Source: Candidatus Zixiibacteriota bacterium
GTDB lineage: Bacteria; Zixibacteria; MSB-5A5; GN15; PGXB01
Assembly: GCA_900498245.1 (NCBI GenBank)
Contig: LS998015.1
Span: 983,225 to 1,047,224 of the forward strand
Direction: 5' to 3'
DNA length: 64,000 nucleotides
Under the pieces are notes generated by a model. The model had not been told where the DNA came from. It did no database searches and saw nothing but the letters and a program-made list of their open reading frames with translations. The position numbers were made by a program, and so were the translations under genes. Below, piece by piece: positions 1 to 7,710 of the stretch; the stretch's first letter is position 1, and each line of letters begins with the position of its first letter.

Positions 1-81
1 GGTTCCGGCGGAACTTATTTATCCCATATCGACGGCGAAGTTTATGGTGATGTCAGTCACTATCACCATTACCGCAAATAA
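1..81 (+). CDS. C-terminal tail of an unknown protein (partial)
   Basis: The first reading frame is open from base 1 and encodes 26 residues ending HYHHYRK before a TAA. The 5' part lies outside the window. The tail is rich in His and Tyr (SHYHHYRK), but no domain can be assigned from so little. A strong hairpin about 20 nt downstream supports a real gene end here. Confidence 0.45.
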   Translation, partial: GSGGTYLSHIDGEVYGDVSHYHHYRK

Positions 82-100
82 TTTTTTCTTGAAGTGATAC

Positions 101-133
101 AAAAAAGCCGGCTTCCCTATGGGCCGGCTTTTT
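101..133. terminator. Bidirectional intrinsic terminator
   Basis: A GCCGGC stem is flanked by an A run on the left and a T run on the right (AAAAAGCCGG...CCGGCTTTTT). It sits between the convergent ends of the partial plus-strand gene and the minus-strand LIM-peptidase gene and can terminate both. Confidence 0.8.
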
Positions 134-155
134 GCTTTTCTACCTATACTCATGT

Positions 156-1235
156 CTACCACGGCGGCTGTTCATTCTTCTTTAAATAATCCAGCCATGA
201 ATTGACATCATTTTTGTGCACCCAATCCATTACCCGCCGCAATCCCTCGCCATACACCGGCATTGTCTCGTTATAAAGTTTTTTTCGAAGATGTTCCGCT
301 TCCGGGGTCTGGTCCTCCTGAAGCACCAGCCAGGAGGCGAAACTGCAACTGCCCTCGGTCAGCATGGCGTCCATCTTCAGCGGCGCGTTCTGATACAGCC
401 AGGCGTGCATCAGTTCGTGCGCGGCCGTGGCGATAAACTCTTCCCGCGGCATCCCGTTAAGAATATAAATCGTCAGGCGGCGCTCTTTAAACAGCCCGAA
501 ATAATAACTGCTCTGCTCGAAACGGGTCGTCCCTTGGGCCTTGTCGCCCATGTCGGTGTTTATTTTTCCCATTTGACGGCTGTCGACCAGTTTCAACTTG
601 ATCTTATCGACATCGATCTTGATTCCATAGGCCGCCAATTTGTCGGCCGTCTCCGAAATAATCCTTTCGGCCGCGTCCTTGTCGTTGACAGCCGTTTTCA
701 AACAGATTCCGCAGACTGCCCGGCCGTCGGAATAGGTTTTCCCTCCATCGGAAGTCGATTCCGATATGAAGCGTCCGCAATAACGGCACTGCCGCTCATT
801 TTTCTCATGCTCGGCGTGATACTTGTTCCCCCAGTCATCTACCAGGTAATTCCCGGTGATTATTCCTCCGCACAAACCGCACCGCAGGGCGATATGCCCG
901 TCATAGCATTCCTTGTGATATTTCCTTCCGTTCGACTCGATATAGTTGCCGTCGATTGGAGTATTGCAATAGGCGCATTTGGGCAGGATGGCGTTGTAAT
1001 AGCAGGAACTGTCGTAATACTGCCCCCCGAGCATATAATATCGCTTGTCGCTTATCGGGCGATCGCAATAGGCGCAGAGAAAATGATTCTTGTGAAAATA
1101 TTTCCCCTCGACTTTCACATATTCGCCGGAATCGATCAATTTCCGGCAGTACGCGCAGGTCATCTGTTGGGTGGCTTGGGCCGAAACGGCGAAAATCAAA
1201 AACAGGGCGAGAATGGGCAACAGATATCTGGTCAT
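156..1235 (-). CDS. Secreted LIM-type zinc-finger protein with DA1-like metallopeptidase domain
   Basis: The 359-residue protein has a signal peptide (about residues 1-21, ending AQA). The ATG chosen is the one directly before it; the frame stays open further upstream but that part does not look coding. Residues 27-180 carry repeated LIM-like zinc knuckles (C27/C30, H48/H51, C54/C57, C78; C87/C90, H107/C110; C119/C122; C150/C153; C175/C178). Residues 260-300 hold a gluzincin-like motif, HELMH (H273, E274, H277), with E294 in TEGSC as likely third ligand. LIM fingers followed by H-E-x-M-H-A-W is the layout of the plant DA1 peptidase family. In a bacterium with a signal peptide it would act outside the cytoplasm; the substrate is unknown. 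The family call is from motif layout only. Confidence 0.8.
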   Translation of the reverse strand: MTRYLLPILALFLIFAVSAQATQQMTCAYCRKLIDSGEYVKVEGKYFHKNHFLCAYCDRPISDKRYYMLGGQYYDSSCYYNAILPKCAYCNTPIDGNYIESNGRKYHKECYDGHIALRCGLCGGIITGNYLVDDWGNKYHAEHEKNERQCRYCGRFISESTSDGGKTYSDGRAVCGICLKTAVNDKDAAERIISETADKLAAYGIKIDVDKIKLKLVDSRQMGKINTDMGDKAQGTTRFEQSSYYFGLFKERRLTIYILNGMPREEFIATAAHELMHAWLYQNAPLKMDAMLTEGSCSFASWLVLQEDQTPEAEHLRKKLYNETMPVYGEGLRRVMDWVHKNDVNSWLDYLKKNEQPPW

Positions 1236-1320
1236 ACTGCTAATATCGGCCGCAACCCCCCGCGATACAAATGAAATTATCATCTTCTTAAAATAATTCG
1301 CAGAATAAGAATTTATGAGT

Positions 1321-1482
1321 TGGTCGGGTCTCGAATCCGGCCTTTGACGGATGAGAAACCCGGCATCTTCTTGTAGGTCAATGACCCCTTGGGGGACGGG
1401 CGTGGTGCAAATGGGGGGTCTTGACATCTTTTCTGCCCCAATGCCCTATCCCGCGCCGTCAGGAGTCCCTCCTGACGGGACT
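1321..1482. repeat. Intergenic palindrome cluster (GTCGGGT and GTCAGGA families)
   Basis: This 340-bp gap between divergent genes holds at least two palindromic units. The first (about 1321-1367) starts GGTCGGGTCTCGAATCC and closes with GAAACCCGGC; related units lie at about 18310, 18643 and 19470. The second, at 1456-1478, is CCGTCAGGA-N5-TCCTGACGG, which recurs at about 2186, 2223 and 2913. I see no credible gene here. The open frame running into the transpeptidase gene is read-through of these repeats. Confidence 0.65.
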
Positions 1483-1575
1483 TCCCTCCGCGGAATTGTA
1501 AACCGAAAGCCGCTAATTTTGAAATCTTCGCCAATTTATATTTTATATCCGCCTTCAATTTCCGTCATTTGGTAC

Positions 1576-2085
1576 ATGAGGGGATTAATTTCCATATTCG
1601 TGATCGCGGTTCTGGCGACGCTTCTCCTTGTTGCACCAATCGCAGCCGGCACCCCCAGGAACCACGCCGACAGCGTTGTCGTCTTCAAAGGGAAAAGGGA
1701 ACTCATACTGTACAAAGGACACGATACGCTGAAAATCTATGATGTGGCTCTGGGCAAATCACCCGTCGGCCCCAAGGAACGTCAGGGGGACCAAAAAACC
1801 CCCGAAGGGCGCTATATCATCGACTGGCGCAACAGCAACAGCCAGTTTCACCTTTCGCTTCATATTTCCTATCCCAATGCAATAGACAGAGCCCGCGCCG
1901 ACAGCCTCAAAGTGAGACCGGGAGGGGATATCATGATTCACGGCCTGCCCGCCAAATACAGCTATCTGGGAAAAAGACATCTCTGGTACGATTGGACCAA
2001 CGGCTGCATCGCCGTCACCAACGAGGAAATCGAAGAGATCTGGGAGTTGGTCCGTGACGGCACTCCGATCGCGATATATCCTTGA
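1576..2085 (+). CDS. L,D-transpeptidase (YkuD family), exported
   Basis: The 169-residue protein has an N-terminal hydrophobic segment (residues 3-24) that looks like a signal peptide or anchor, followed by a YkuD domain. The catalytic signature is visible: H122 in the IHG motif and C144 in TNGCI, which is the usual S/T-x-G-C-[IV] box. Family members form 3-3 crosslinks in peptidoglycan or attach proteins to it from the periplasm. The ATG at 1576 was chosen because the hydrophobic segment follows at once; upstream in-frame sequence is repeat DNA. The protein is at the short end for the family, with no LysM or peptidoglycan-binding extension. Confidence 0.85.
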   Translation: MRGLISIFVIAVLATLLLVAPIAAGTPRNHADSVVVFKGKRELILYKGHDTLKIYDVALGKSPVGPKERQGDQKTPEGRYIIDWRNSNSQFHLSLHISYPNAIDRARADSLKVRPGGDIMIHGLPAKYSYLGKRHLWYDWTNGCIAVTNEEIEEIWELVRDGTPIAIYP

Positions 2086-2166
2086 TTTCCCCTCCGCTCA
2101 TCTATGTCCCCGGCAGGCGTCCTCGTCTGCCGCTCCGGTCCTATGCCCACCGAAACCTCATCTGCC

Positions 2167-2245
2167 CGAACACCCTATCCTGCGCCGTCAGGAACCTTTC
2201 CTGACGAAATCTCTTTTTCGCGCCGTCAGGAGTCTCTCCTGACGG
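2167..2245. repeat. Two tandem GTCAGGA palindromes
   Basis: Two adjacent hairpins occur: CGTCAGGAA/TTCCTGACG at about 2186-2206 and CCGTCAGGA-N5-TCCTGACGG at 2223-2245. The stretch before the first, CCCTATCCTGCG, is also found before the copy at 1456. They fill the 220-bp space after the L,D-transpeptidase and have no T-tract. Confidence 0.65.
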
Positions 2246-2306
2246 AATTCTTTAATTCTGTGCCTGGCAAATATCCCATCTGCCCACGCGATATTTATCT
2301 CGATAT

Positions 2307-2852
2307 TCAATTCCTTAATAATATCTTGGCTACGATTGACGCCAGCTCATTTTCATATTTGGTTATGCTCACTTCCGCGAGCCTCGCTTTGAGCCAGTCA
2401 TTGTCATAGAGCTCCCATTTCCGTCTTTTGAATAATTGCTCCAATTCCTGTTTATCCTTTGACGTGGCTATATTGCCCGCCGCAAGACATAGTATGATCT
2501 TGGGTGAAGGTCGGCACAGACCGCTGGCAGTCAATTGCCGTATTAGGCGCCTGAATACGACTCTTCTTAATTGGGCACTGTTAAATATTTTGTAGTGATT
2601 TCCCTCTTGTTCCGATTTTCCATTGAGTCCTTTGGCATGCACACCCACAGAATCAAAAAATGATTTACACTCTATTACACGCAGAACGTTGCCTTTAGCT
2701 TTATATGCAAGTAAATCCAATTCCCACCGGGGACTTGTAGGACGGCCCATTGCTATCTTATCCTTTTTGGTCAAATCGACTTTAAAACTGGTTTGTACCC
2801 AATAACCTTCTCGTCTCATTAAAAATGCCATCAAATTTTCAAATGAATCCAT
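2307..2852 (-). CDS. PD-(D/E)XK-type nuclease-like protein
   Basis: The 181-residue protein has a restriction-endonuclease-like active-site pattern: E44-L-D46 in WELDLLAY followed 14 residues later by E61-C-K63 (VIECKS). This is the D-x(n)-(E/Q)-x-K signature of the PD-(D/E)XK fold. No DNA-binding, methylase or helicase domain is fused or adjacent. Ribosome-binding site GGGAGGAA precedes the ATG. The gene looks richer in A/T than its neighbours and is bounded on both sides by palindromic repeats, so acquisition is plausible. Substrate unknown; it could be a solitary restriction/repair nuclease or a DUF with this fold. Confidence 0.65.
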   Translation of the reverse strand: MDSFENLMAFLMRREGYWVQTSFKVDLTKKDKIAMGRPTSPRWELDLLAYKAKGNVLRVIECKSFFDSVGVHAKGLNGKSEQEGNHYKIFNSAQLRRVVFRRLIRQLTASGLCRPSPKIILCLAAGNIATSKDKQELEQLFKRRKWELYDNDWLKARLAEVSITKYENELASIVAKILLRN

Positions 2853-2869
2853 TGCTTCCTCCCGTGGTT

Positions 2870-2935
2870 GTGCGCGGCAGATATCCTATCTGCCCGTATG
2901 TCCCATCCGGCGCCGTCAGGAGTCCCTCCTGACGG
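2870..2935. repeat. GGCAGA hairpin plus GTCAGGA palindrome
   Basis: A hairpin at 2876-2894 (GGCAGATA-tcc-TATCTGCC) is preceded by TGTGCGC; the same framed hairpin with different inner arms occurs at 19640-19657 and, inverted, at 22904-22923. A second hairpin, CCGTCAGGA-N5-TCCTGACGG, occupies 2913-2935. Together they fill the gap between the nuclease-like gene and the SDR gene. Confidence 0.65.
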
Positions 2936-2968
2936 ATCTCCTTCCTGCATGTTTCGTCACCCGCACCC

Positions 2969-3670
2969 TCACCAATCGATTACTTTCCCCGCCATCAAAT
3001 CATACAACCGGCACTCTGTCTTGTCATCTACCGTCGCCAGCCATTCATACAACTTCTCCGCCGCCACCTGCGGCTCGGTGTCGGCGTCGGCCGGGGCCAC
3101 CGACGTTTTCAACCGTCCCGGATGAACCGCCAGCACCTTGATATTGAATTTCTTCAATTCCTGATGAAGGCACGCCGTCAGCATATTCTGGGCGCACTTG
3201 GCCATGCAATAAGCATAAACAAAATCCCACTCCGTTTCAAGAACGTGGCTGATAGAGCCGAACCGCGATGAAATATTCACGATAACCGCCCTTGGGGATT
3301 TTTTCAGGAAGGGGAGAGCCGCTCGTACACACCGCGCCGCCCCGGCGCCATGAACATTGAAAATATCCAGAAGATCGTTCGGGTCCGCTTTTTCAATTCC
3401 GCGGTTTTTCCTGATATTCCCGGCATTATTTATCAATAAATCGAGCACGCCGCCGTGCTTGTCTATGACCTTCGCAATGGCCTTTTCAATATTGTCATCG
3501 GTCACATCGCCGACAATGGCATGGCATCGCGGGGCATAAACTGTTTCCAACTCCTTCGCGACCTTTTCATCCCGGACAAGCGGGAAGAGGCTCCATCCAT
3601 TCCTGCCATAAACTTCGAGTATTTCCCTTCCCAATCCCCTACCCGCACCTGTGATTAAAACTGATGACAT
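2969..3670 (-). CDS. Short-chain dehydrogenase/reductase
   Basis: The 233-residue Rossmann-fold oxidoreductase shows the SDR hallmarks: TGAGRGLG (residues 7-14) for NAD(P), NNAG (81-84), Ser134/135 and the catalytic Y154-x3-K158. The ATG at 3670 is preferred over an in-frame TTG two codons earlier. It begins a few bases after hypB and is probably the last gene of the hydrogenase operon. Nothing ties it to hydrogenase maturation; it may use reducing equivalents or simply be co-transcribed. Substrate cannot be read from the sequence. Confidence 0.85.
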   Translation of the reverse strand: MSSVLITGAGRGLGREILEVYGRNGWSLFPLVRDEKVAKELETVYAPRCHAIVGDVTDDNIEKAIAKVIDKHGGVLDLLINNAGNIRKNRGIEKADPNDLLDIFNVHGAGAARCVRAALPFLKKSPRAVIVNISSRFGSISHVLETEWDFVYAYCMAKCAQNMLTACLHQELKKFNIKVLAVHPGRLKTSVAPADADTEPQVAAEKLYEWLATVDDKTECRLYDLMAGKVIDW

Positions 3671-3676
3671 ATCCAA

Positions 3677-4342
3677 TTATTTCCGCTTCCCCTTCACCAA
3701 CCCCTTCAACCACCCATACCACTCTTCCAGCCCCGCCCCGGTCCGGCACGAGGTCTCAAATATCTTCAACTGCCCGTTTATCTGCAGAGCGTTCTTCTTC
3801 ACCTGATTGATATCAAAATCCGAGAATCCCAATAAATCTATCTTGTTTATCACCATCGCCGAGGAGCGGCGGAACATCGACGGGTACTTTAGCGGCTTAT
3901 CATCCCCCTCGGTGGTACTGATAAGCGCCACCTTCATATCCTCGCCCAGATCGTAACTCGACGGGCAGACCAGGTTGCCGACATTCTCGACAAACAGAAT
4001 CTCCACCCCGTCAAGGTTCATCTCTTCCAGAACCTTCGTGATCATTTTAGCGTCGAGATGGCACGCCCCGCCGGTGACAATCGGCCGCACCGCCTTCCCG
4101 CCCGCCTTAATCAGCCGATTGGCGTCGTTTTCGGTCTGCACATCCCCGGCAATCAGCGCCATATTGATTTTGTCCTTAAGTTCCGCCAAAGTCCGTTCCA
4201 GAAGCGACGTTTTCCCCGAGCCGGGAGAAGAAACCAGATTGAGCGATACGATTTTCCGTCTGGTCATTTCGGCGCGGATTTCCGCCGCCAGTTTATCGTT
4301 CTCCGAGAGAACCTTTTTTTCCACTTCGATTTTCTTGGTCAT
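3677..4342 (-). CDS. hypB: Hydrogenase nickel-insertion GTPase HypB
   Basis: The 221-residue SIMIBI-class GTPase has a P-loop GSGKT at residues 41-45 preceded by LNLVSSP, the GGACHLDA metal-site segment and NKIDLL for guanine recognition. HypB delivers nickel to the [NiFe] hydrogenase large subunit with HypA. The N terminus has no histidine-rich nickel-storage stretch. It follows hypA on the same strand after about 100 bp. The hypCDEF genes needed for Fe(CN)2CO assembly are not in this window and must lie elsewhere if the enzyme is functional. Confidence 0.93.
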   Translation of the reverse strand: MTKKIEVEKKVLSENDKLAAEIRAEMTRRKIVSLNLVSSPGSGKTSLLERTLAELKDKINMALIAGDVQTENDANRLIKAGGKAVRPIVTGGACHLDAKMITKVLEEMNLDGVEILFVENVGNLVCPSSYDLGEDMKVALISTTEGDDKPLKYPSMFRRSSAMVINKIDLLGFSDFDINQVKKNALQINGQLKIFETSCRTGAGLEEWYGWLKGLVKGKRK

Positions 4343-4385
4343 ATTATTCTCACGCTATGATTCAACCCTTCGATCCGGGTCTTAA

Positions 4386-4401
4386 AATCCCTTATGGGAT
4401 T
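4386..4401 (-). other. Small hairpin between hypA and hypB
   Basis: AATCCC-TTAT-GGGATT forms a 6-bp stem; on the minus strand it is followed by TTTTAAG. It lies in the only sizeable gap (about 100 bp) in the hydrogenase operon. It could be a weak attenuator or a processing site; no homology supports this. Confidence 0.3.
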
Positions 4402-4446
4402 AATATACTTAAAAAATTGGGATGTGCAACACCGATACGGACAAAC

Positions 4447-4788
4447 TCAATCCGTCTCAATATATGCGATATCGAGCTCCTGCCCCTGCGAAATCTCGAT
4501 ATCCGACGAATAACAATGCGGACAAATAAAAATAAATTCTTTGATTTCGAAATCTTTCTTGCAGGCGTGGCATTTTCCCTTGACCGGCACTTCTTCGATT
4601 TCCAGTCTTACCCCCGCCAGCGGCGTGTCGACCGTGATCGCCTCGAACCCGAAAAGCAATGAATCGGCGTTCACCCCGGCCAGCGCCCCGATCTTCACCC
4701 CGATCGCCCTGACCCCGGTCAAATTCTGCCGCTCGATCTCTTTCAGACTTATTTCAACGATTGATTCGGCTATGCGAAGTTCATGCAT
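4447..4788 (-). CDS. hypA: Hydrogenase nickel-insertion protein HypA
   Basis: This 113-residue protein begins MHE, the nickel-binding N terminus of HypA, and carries a zinc site formed by CHACKKDF and a second knuckle, CPHC. HypA hands nickel to the hydrogenase large subunit together with HypB. Its start lies one base after the stop of the maturation protease gene, so the two are probably translationally coupled. Length is normal for the family. Confidence 0.93.
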   Translation of the reverse strand: MHELRIAESIVEISLKEIERQNLTGVRAIGVKIGALAGVNADSLLFGFEAITVDTPLAGVRLEIEEVPVKGKCHACKKDFEIKEFIFICPHCYSSDIEISQGQELDIAYIETD

Positions 4789-4789
4789 C

Positions 4790-5254
4790 TCAATCCGGCT
4801 CGTTCCATATCCGTAACTGCTTTTTGACCATCTCTTTCAATTTCAGCATCCCCTCCTGGGCCGATACTGTCAGCGATTCTCTCACCGAATATGGATCCTC
4901 CACTTCCAGAGCCAAGATCTTAATTTCTTTGGGAAAATGCAAATTCAATTCGCCGGCGATATGAAGCATCTCCGGCAGGCCGGAATAATGCGGCGATGGT
5001 GCCGTAACCGCCCCCAGATCGGCCGGTTCCAGTTCGATAACCGTCCCCGGTTCATACTGCCCGGTCTGGATGGCGTCGATAATTATCGCCCGGTCGTACC
5101 CGATAAATAACTCAAGAAGGGCCAGGCCGTGGAGGGCTGATTCATTTATTTCAACCTGACCCTTCTCTTCGTCTTTAAGCGCCCGTGCCGTCAAAATTCC
5201 GACTGCGTCATCGGCCAGAATATCGTTTCCCAGACCTAGCACCAGCGTTTTCAT
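4790..5254 (-). CDS. [NiFe] hydrogenase maturation endopeptidase (HyaD/HycI/HoxM type)
   Basis: The 154-residue protein has GLGNDILADDAVG at the N terminus (family G-N-x-L-x-x-D-D-x-x-G), IIIDAI with the second acidic ligand and a histidine in PSPHYSG. These are the nickel-sensing residues of the protease that trims the C terminus of the large subunit once nickel is in place. It lies directly after mvhA, whose product keeps a 26-residue tail beyond its DPCxxCxxH motif, the expected substrate. Confidence 0.9.
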   Translation of the reverse strand: MKTLVLGLGNDILADDAVGILTARALKDEEKGQVEINESALHGLALLELFIGYDRAIIIDAIQTGQYEPGTVIELEPADLGAVTAPSPHYSGLPEMLHIAGELNLHFPKEIKILALEVEDPYSVRESLTVSAQEGMLKLKEMVKKQLRIWNEPD

Positions 5255-5260
5255 AAAATC

Positions 5261-6724
5261 CTAATCGCGCCGCAGTTCTTTCAGGACCTGATGGTTCGCA
5301 TCATATATCCGAACCATCAGCGGCATCTGTCCCGGCAGGGCATGCGTGGCGCAGCCGTGGCACGGGTCATAGGCGCGGAAACCCATCTCGACCATATTTA
5401 AAAGTCCGTCATCCACTTTTCCGCCCTTGATTACACCCCGCGCCGCCTTATCGACCGACATCGCGATTCGCGCCGCATTGTTCTGCGTGGCGACAATCAG
5501 ATTGGCCGCCGTCACCACCCCGCGTTCGTCGGTTTTGTAGTGATGGAATAATGTTCCGCGCGGCGCCTCGACAATCCCGATCCCTTCGACCGGCATCTCT
5601 TTCGGAATCGTCCGCACATTCGGATTGACAATATCCGGATCCTTGGCCAACTCCAGCGACCGCTCGGCGGCATAAAGCAATTCTATTAAACGGGCCCAGT
5701 GATTGGCCAGGGTGTGATGCACCGGCTTTCCGCCCAGGGTCTTATAAAACTGCTCATAAGCGGCCTGGGCCTTCGGGGTGGCCATACCGTCCGAGGCATT
5801 CAGCCGCGCCAGCGGCGCCACGGCATAAACCCCGCTGTCGGGACCGTCCTCGAACCCTTTCCAGCCGACTCCCTTAAGATAGCAGAATTTGATATAACTC
5901 CACGGCTCAACATGTTCGCCGACATGCTTGTGATAATCCTGCGGTTTGAATTTGATATATTCTTTGCCGCTCGGATCGACCACCCGGATATCGCCGTCGT
6001 AGAAATTGATCTTGTTGTTCTTGTCGACCATACCCATGTAGTACGTCTTATGGGTGTAAGTATCGGAAAGAATCCAGTCAACATACTGCTTATTCTTGAG
6101 CACTATGTCATTGAAAACCTGAAGCGAGAACTCCGCGAATTTTACGGCATGCTCCGCCCCGGCGATATATTTCTGCTGATCTTCTTTCTTGATCGGTTTG
6201 GAAATGCCGCCCGGAAGACCGAACACCGGATGAATCACTTTGCCGGCGGCCAGGATTATCAAATCGCGAATCTCCTTCCGCAGGCCGATCACTTCCTTGC
6301 CGACTTCGAGCCCCACTTTACCCAGTACGCCCAATATGTTCCGTTCCGCTTTGGGGGCGGTCGGTCCGACCACGAAATCGGGCCCGCCGAGGAAGAAGAA
6401 ATGCAGCGCATGATCTTCGACAAAGAATAAATTATAAACCAACTCGCGGACTTTCTTCGCCGCCGCCGGCGGATCGACCCGGTACAGATCATCGAGGGCC
6501 TTGGTGGCCGCCATATGGTGCGCCGTCGGGCAGACCCCGCAGATACGCGATGTAATCTGCGGCATATCTTCCGCGGGACGCCCCTCGGCGAATTTTTCGA
6601 ATCCGCGCAGTTCCGGAATCTGCAAATAGGCCCGGTCCACATCCCCCTTGTCATTGAGGAATATATCGATTTTGCCGTGCCCTTCCAGACGGGTAATCGG
6701 ATCTATCAGTATTTCACGTTTCAT
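5261..6724 (-). CDS. mvhA: [NiFe] hydrogenase large subunit, MvhA-like (group 3c type)
   Basis: The catalytic large subunit (487 residues) has both nickel-binding motifs: RICGVCPTAHH near residue 60 and DPCHGCATH near the C terminus, followed by a 26-residue extension (ALPGQMPL...) removed during maturation. The neighbouring mvhG, mvhD and hdrABC place it in the class of cytoplasmic hydrogenases that feed electrons to heterodisulfide reductase. The ATG at 6724 is preferred over an in-frame GTG at 6730 because it has better spacing to the GGGAGG ribosome-binding site. Confidence 0.93.
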   Translation of the reverse strand: MKREILIDPITRLEGHGKIDIFLNDKGDVDRAYLQIPELRGFEKFAEGRPAEDMPQITSRICGVCPTAHHMAATKALDDLYRVDPPAAAKKVRELVYNLFFVEDHALHFFFLGGPDFVVGPTAPKAERNILGVLGKVGLEVGKEVIGLRKEIRDLIILAAGKVIHPVFGLPGGISKPIKKEDQQKYIAGAEHAVKFAEFSLQVFNDIVLKNKQYVDWILSDTYTHKTYYMGMVDKNNKINFYDGDIRVVDPSGKEYIKFKPQDYHKHVGEHVEPWSYIKFCYLKGVGWKGFEDGPDSGVYAVAPLARLNASDGMATPKAQAAYEQFYKTLGGKPVHHTLANHWARLIELLYAAERSLELAKDPDIVNPNVRTIPKEMPVEGIGIVEAPRGTLFHHYKTDERGVVTAANLIVATQNNAARIAMSVDKAARGVIKGGKVDDGLLNMVEMGFRAYDPCHGCATHALPGQMPLMVRIYDANHQVLKELRRD

Positions 6725-6726
6725 CG

Positions 6727-7710
6727 TCACTTACCTCCCTCTGCCGGGGCCTCATATTTGCGGTGCAAAAGCGATGCCGGCAGGCTGTAGCGGAAAAAGG
6801 TCCCGGCCGGATCGACAATCTTATCCAGAATCGCCGCGATTTCGGCCTCATCATTGGAGGCTGTCAAGGAGGCGATCGCCGAAAGCGCCTTGGTTCCGTG
6901 ATCATGCACCCGGCTGATCGGCCCCATGCACCCCGTGCACGGCATGTTTCCGTTGATACAGACCCAGCCGCAGCCGCTCCGCGTGGCCGAGCCGAGACAG
7001 AGAAGACCCTGCGCCAGAAGGCACTTTTCCTCGTCGATTATCACCTCGTGCGGGCGCTTGAATTCCTTGATAGCCACCTTCTCCGGCTTCGAAGCTTTCC
7101 TCGGGCATTCATGGCAGAGGGCCGTATCCGGCGCCAGGACCGAACCCTTGGCCGGGAGTTTCCCCTGCAGGATGGTGTTTACCGCGTCAGCCAGAAGGCT
7201 CGACGGCGGCGGGCATCCGGGAATGTAATAATCGACATCGATCACCTGATCCAGGGTCTTGACCGTGTTCCAGAGCGAGGGGAGAGTCAGGTTCCCTTCC
7301 GGCACCTTGTGTGATTCCACCGGATAGGTGTTGCTGTCATTGACCGTGGTGACCGTATCTTTGTAAGCGGTTTTCATCACCTGCTCTTTGTTGTACAGAT
7401 TGGCCAGACCGGGGATGCCCCCCATATGGGAACAACTGCCGAAAGCGATCACCAGTCCCGCTTTTTTACGAAGCAACTCCACCATTTCCCCCTGCTCGGA
7501 AGAACGGATCGCCCCGTTGATAAAACAGACCGCCATCTCCTTATCCTGCATCTTCTCGACATCCTCGCGCTTGAAATCGAGCGCCACCGGCCAGAAGACA
7601 ATATCGACCGCGCCGACCACATCGAGAATGCCGGCCGCCAGGTCAACCACCGATTCTTCGCACCCTCCGCAGGCGGCGCACCAGTAAAATCCGACTTTCG
7701 GTTTACTCAT
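6727..7710 (-). CDS. mvhG: [NiFe] hydrogenase small subunit, MvhG-like
   Basis: The 327-residue protein carries cysteine motifs for the proximal and further Fe-S clusters: WCAACGGCEES near the N terminus, GSCSHMGG and PGCPPP. It has no Tat signal, so the enzyme is cytoplasmic as expected for group 3. It passes electrons from the NiFe site to MvhD. Its ATG overlaps the mvhD stop by four bases (ATGA), indicating translational coupling. Confidence 0.92.
   Translation of the reverse strand: MSKPKVGFYWCAACGGCEESVVDLAAGILDVVGAVDIVFWPVALDFKREDVEKMQDKEMAVCFINGAIRSSEQGEMVELLRKKAGLVIAFGSCSHMGGIPGLANLYNKEQVMKTAYKDTVTTVNDSNTYPVESHKVPEGNLTLPSLWNTVKTLDQVIDVDYYIPGCPPPSSLLADAVNTILQGKLPAKGSVLAPDTALCHECPRKASKPEKVAIKEFKRPHEVIIDEEKCLLAQGLLCLGSATRSGCGWVCINGNMPCTGCMGPISRVHDHGTKALSAIASLTASNDEAEIAAILDKIVDPAGTFFRYSLPASLLHRKYEAPAEGGK

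Noticed and set aside
216-1274. Long plus-strand open frame opposite the LIM peptidase
   Set aside because: It is the antisense of a clear protein with signal peptide and zinc motifs; its own translation has no domain pattern.
1321-1367. tRNA-like segment (TCGAATCC motif)
   Set aside because: The motif resembles a T-loop but no acceptor or anticodon stem can be built; it is part of a repeated palindrome.
1351-1575. N-terminal extension of the L,D-transpeptidase
   Set aside because: The extension translates palindromic repeat DNA; the signal peptide begins at the ATG at 1576.
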